From contig DMQR01000105.1 in assembly GCA_003455605.1 (NCBI GenBank), forward strand, positions 1,516 through 8,559: a DNA stretch of 7,044 nt, written 5' to 3'. This document shows, in pieces, positions 6,322 to 7,044 of the stretch. The translations under genes were made by a program, and so were the position numbers. Source of the stretch: Cryomorphaceae bacterium. Its GTDB lineage: Bacteria > Bacteroidota > Bacteroidia > Flavobacteriales > Schleiferiaceae. Numbering within the stretch: position 1 is the first letter of the stretch; each line of letters opens with the position of its first letter. Under the pieces are notes generated by a model. The model was not told where the DNA came from, did no database searches, and saw only the letters and a program-made list of their open reading frames with translations.

Positions 6322-7044
6322 ATGAGCATCAAACAACTCCTACAACAGCCAGCAATTGGCGAAAAAGTAACCGTAAAAGGATGGGTTCGTTCCTTTCGTA
6401 GCAACAGATTTATTGCCCTCAATGACGGTTCTTGCTTGGCCACGTTGCAGTGTGTAGTAGATTTTGAAAACGCGGAAGAAAATGAGCTAAAGCGCATCAC
6501 TACAGGTTCTTGTTTGGCAGTGACCGGTTCACTCGAAGAGAGCCAAGGCCGTGGCCAGAGCGTGGAAATCATCGTAGATTACTTTGAGGTATTGGGCGAT
6601 GCGCCGGTCGACGATTATCCGTTGCAGCCAAAGAAACACAGCTTAGAGTTCTTACGCGAAATTGCACATCTTCGTCCACGCACCAACACTTTCGGAGCTG
6701 TATTCCGTTTACGCCATGCGTTGAGCTTCGCCGTACACAATTACTTCAACAAGGAAGGCTTTTTTAACTGGCACAGCCCAATCATCACCGGTTCCGATGC
6801 TGAGGGTGCGGGCGAGATGTTCCGTGTAAGTACCCTGCCTGCTTCGGGCGGTGATATCGCTAAAGATTTCTTCGGTAAACAAACTCACCTCACCGTGAGC
6901 GGTCAATTGGAAGGAGAACTAGGTGCTATGGGTCTTGGAAAGGTCTACACCTTCGGGCCTACATTCCGCGCAGAAAACTCCAACCCCCCCCGCCACTTGT
7001 CCGAATTCTGGATGATCGAACCGGAAATGGCCTTTTATAACCTT
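6322..7044 (+). CDS. asnS: asparaginyl-tRNA synthetase, 3' part cut by window edge
   Basis: Class IIb aminoacyl-tRNA synthetase that charges tRNA-Asn with asparagine in the cytoplasm, an essential translation step. 241 codons are visible of the usual about 465-480. Seen: N-terminal OB-fold anticodon-binding domain about 14-92 ([11 protein letters not shown], 16-26; FIALNDGS, 30-37); hinge with [18 protein letters not shown] (117-134); motif 1 region [20 protein letters not shown] (141-160); the AsnRS-typical [12 protein letters not shown] (161-172) and [18 protein letters not shown] (182-199); motif 2 with [11 protein letters not shown] (211-221) and [15 protein letters not shown] (224-238). 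Motif 3 lies outside. The SGQLEGE and FRAENSN phrases separate AsnRS from AspRS. The ATG at 6322 is chosen because the homologous start MSIKQLL precedes the OB fold directly; no Shine-Dalgarno is visible, as is common in Bacteroidota. Residues 222-223 are Pro-Pro, where many homologues have Thr-Thr or Thr-Ser. Confidence 0.97.
   Translation, partial: MSIKQLLQQPAIGEKVTVKGWVRSFRSNRFIALNDGSCLATLQCVVDFENAEENELKRITTGSCLAVTGSLEESQGRGQSVEIIVDYFEVLGDAPVDDYPLQPKKHSLEFLREIAHLRPRTNTFGAVFRLRHALSFAVHNYFNKEGFFNWHSPIITGSDAEGAGEMFRVSTLPASGGDIAKDFFGKQTHLTVSGQLEGELGAMGLGKVYTFGPTFRAENSNPPRHLSEFWMIEPEMAFYNL

Noticed and set aside
6315..6906. Two minus-strand open frames inside the first part of asnS
   Set aside because: They lie opposite the highly conserved AsnRS OB fold and motif 1 region and have no supporting features.
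1..7044. CRISPR array, transposon, tRNA gene, phage or toxin-antitoxin module
   Set aside because: No repeated spacers, terminal repeats, cloverleaf or mobile-element proteins were seen; genes fill the window in an ordinary chromosomal arrangement.

Overview
The window carries a compact multidrug-efflux operon on the minus strand and, divergent from it on the plus strand, the 5' part of an asparaginyl-tRNA synthetase gene (asnS). Several traits point to the Bacteroidota, probably a flavobacteria-like member: protein sequence style (YHIRGI-type TetR C-terminus, GFS|QQ signal peptide end, long RND permease), starts without a recognisable Shine-Dalgarno sequence, and moderate GC. I cannot name a genus.

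Layout. Positions 6156 to 1 (minus strand) read TetR-family regulator, TolC-like outer-membrane factor, lipoprotein membrane-fusion/adaptor protein, then the RND inner-membrane permease, which is open at the left edge (1025 codons visible without a stop, about the last 100-130 residues missing). The junctions are very tight. The tetR stop abuts the next ATG (TAAATG, 0 bp), tolC and the adaptor overlap by ATGA (4 bp), and the adaptor and permease are 16 bp apart. This is almost certainly one transcript. Positions 6157-6321 form a 165-bp divergent control region containing two copies of a palindrome TTTGTG(G/C)CAAA, plus other small inverted repeats and a TATAAT box. From 6322 to the right edge runs asnS (241 codons, OB fold plus class II motifs 1 and 2).

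How the genes work together. The permease would capture substrates in the inner membrane or periplasm and expel them using the proton gradient. The lipid-anchored adaptor would bridge it to the TolC-like channel, and the TetR protein, first in its own operon, would repress the promoter until it binds a ligand. Substrates cannot be read from sequence. AsnS is an unrelated housekeeping gene.

Nothing here is a clearly novel system. The points worth a second look are: an extra two-helix hairpin between TM6 and TM7 of the permease; an altered proton-relay signature (D-N in TM4 and N in TM10 in place of the AcrB D-D and K); an EF-hand-like D-x-N-x-D-G loop in the outer-membrane channel; a lipid-proximal coiled coil in the adaptor; and the repeated palindrome between the divergent genes. 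There is no stretch over 300 bases without a gene.
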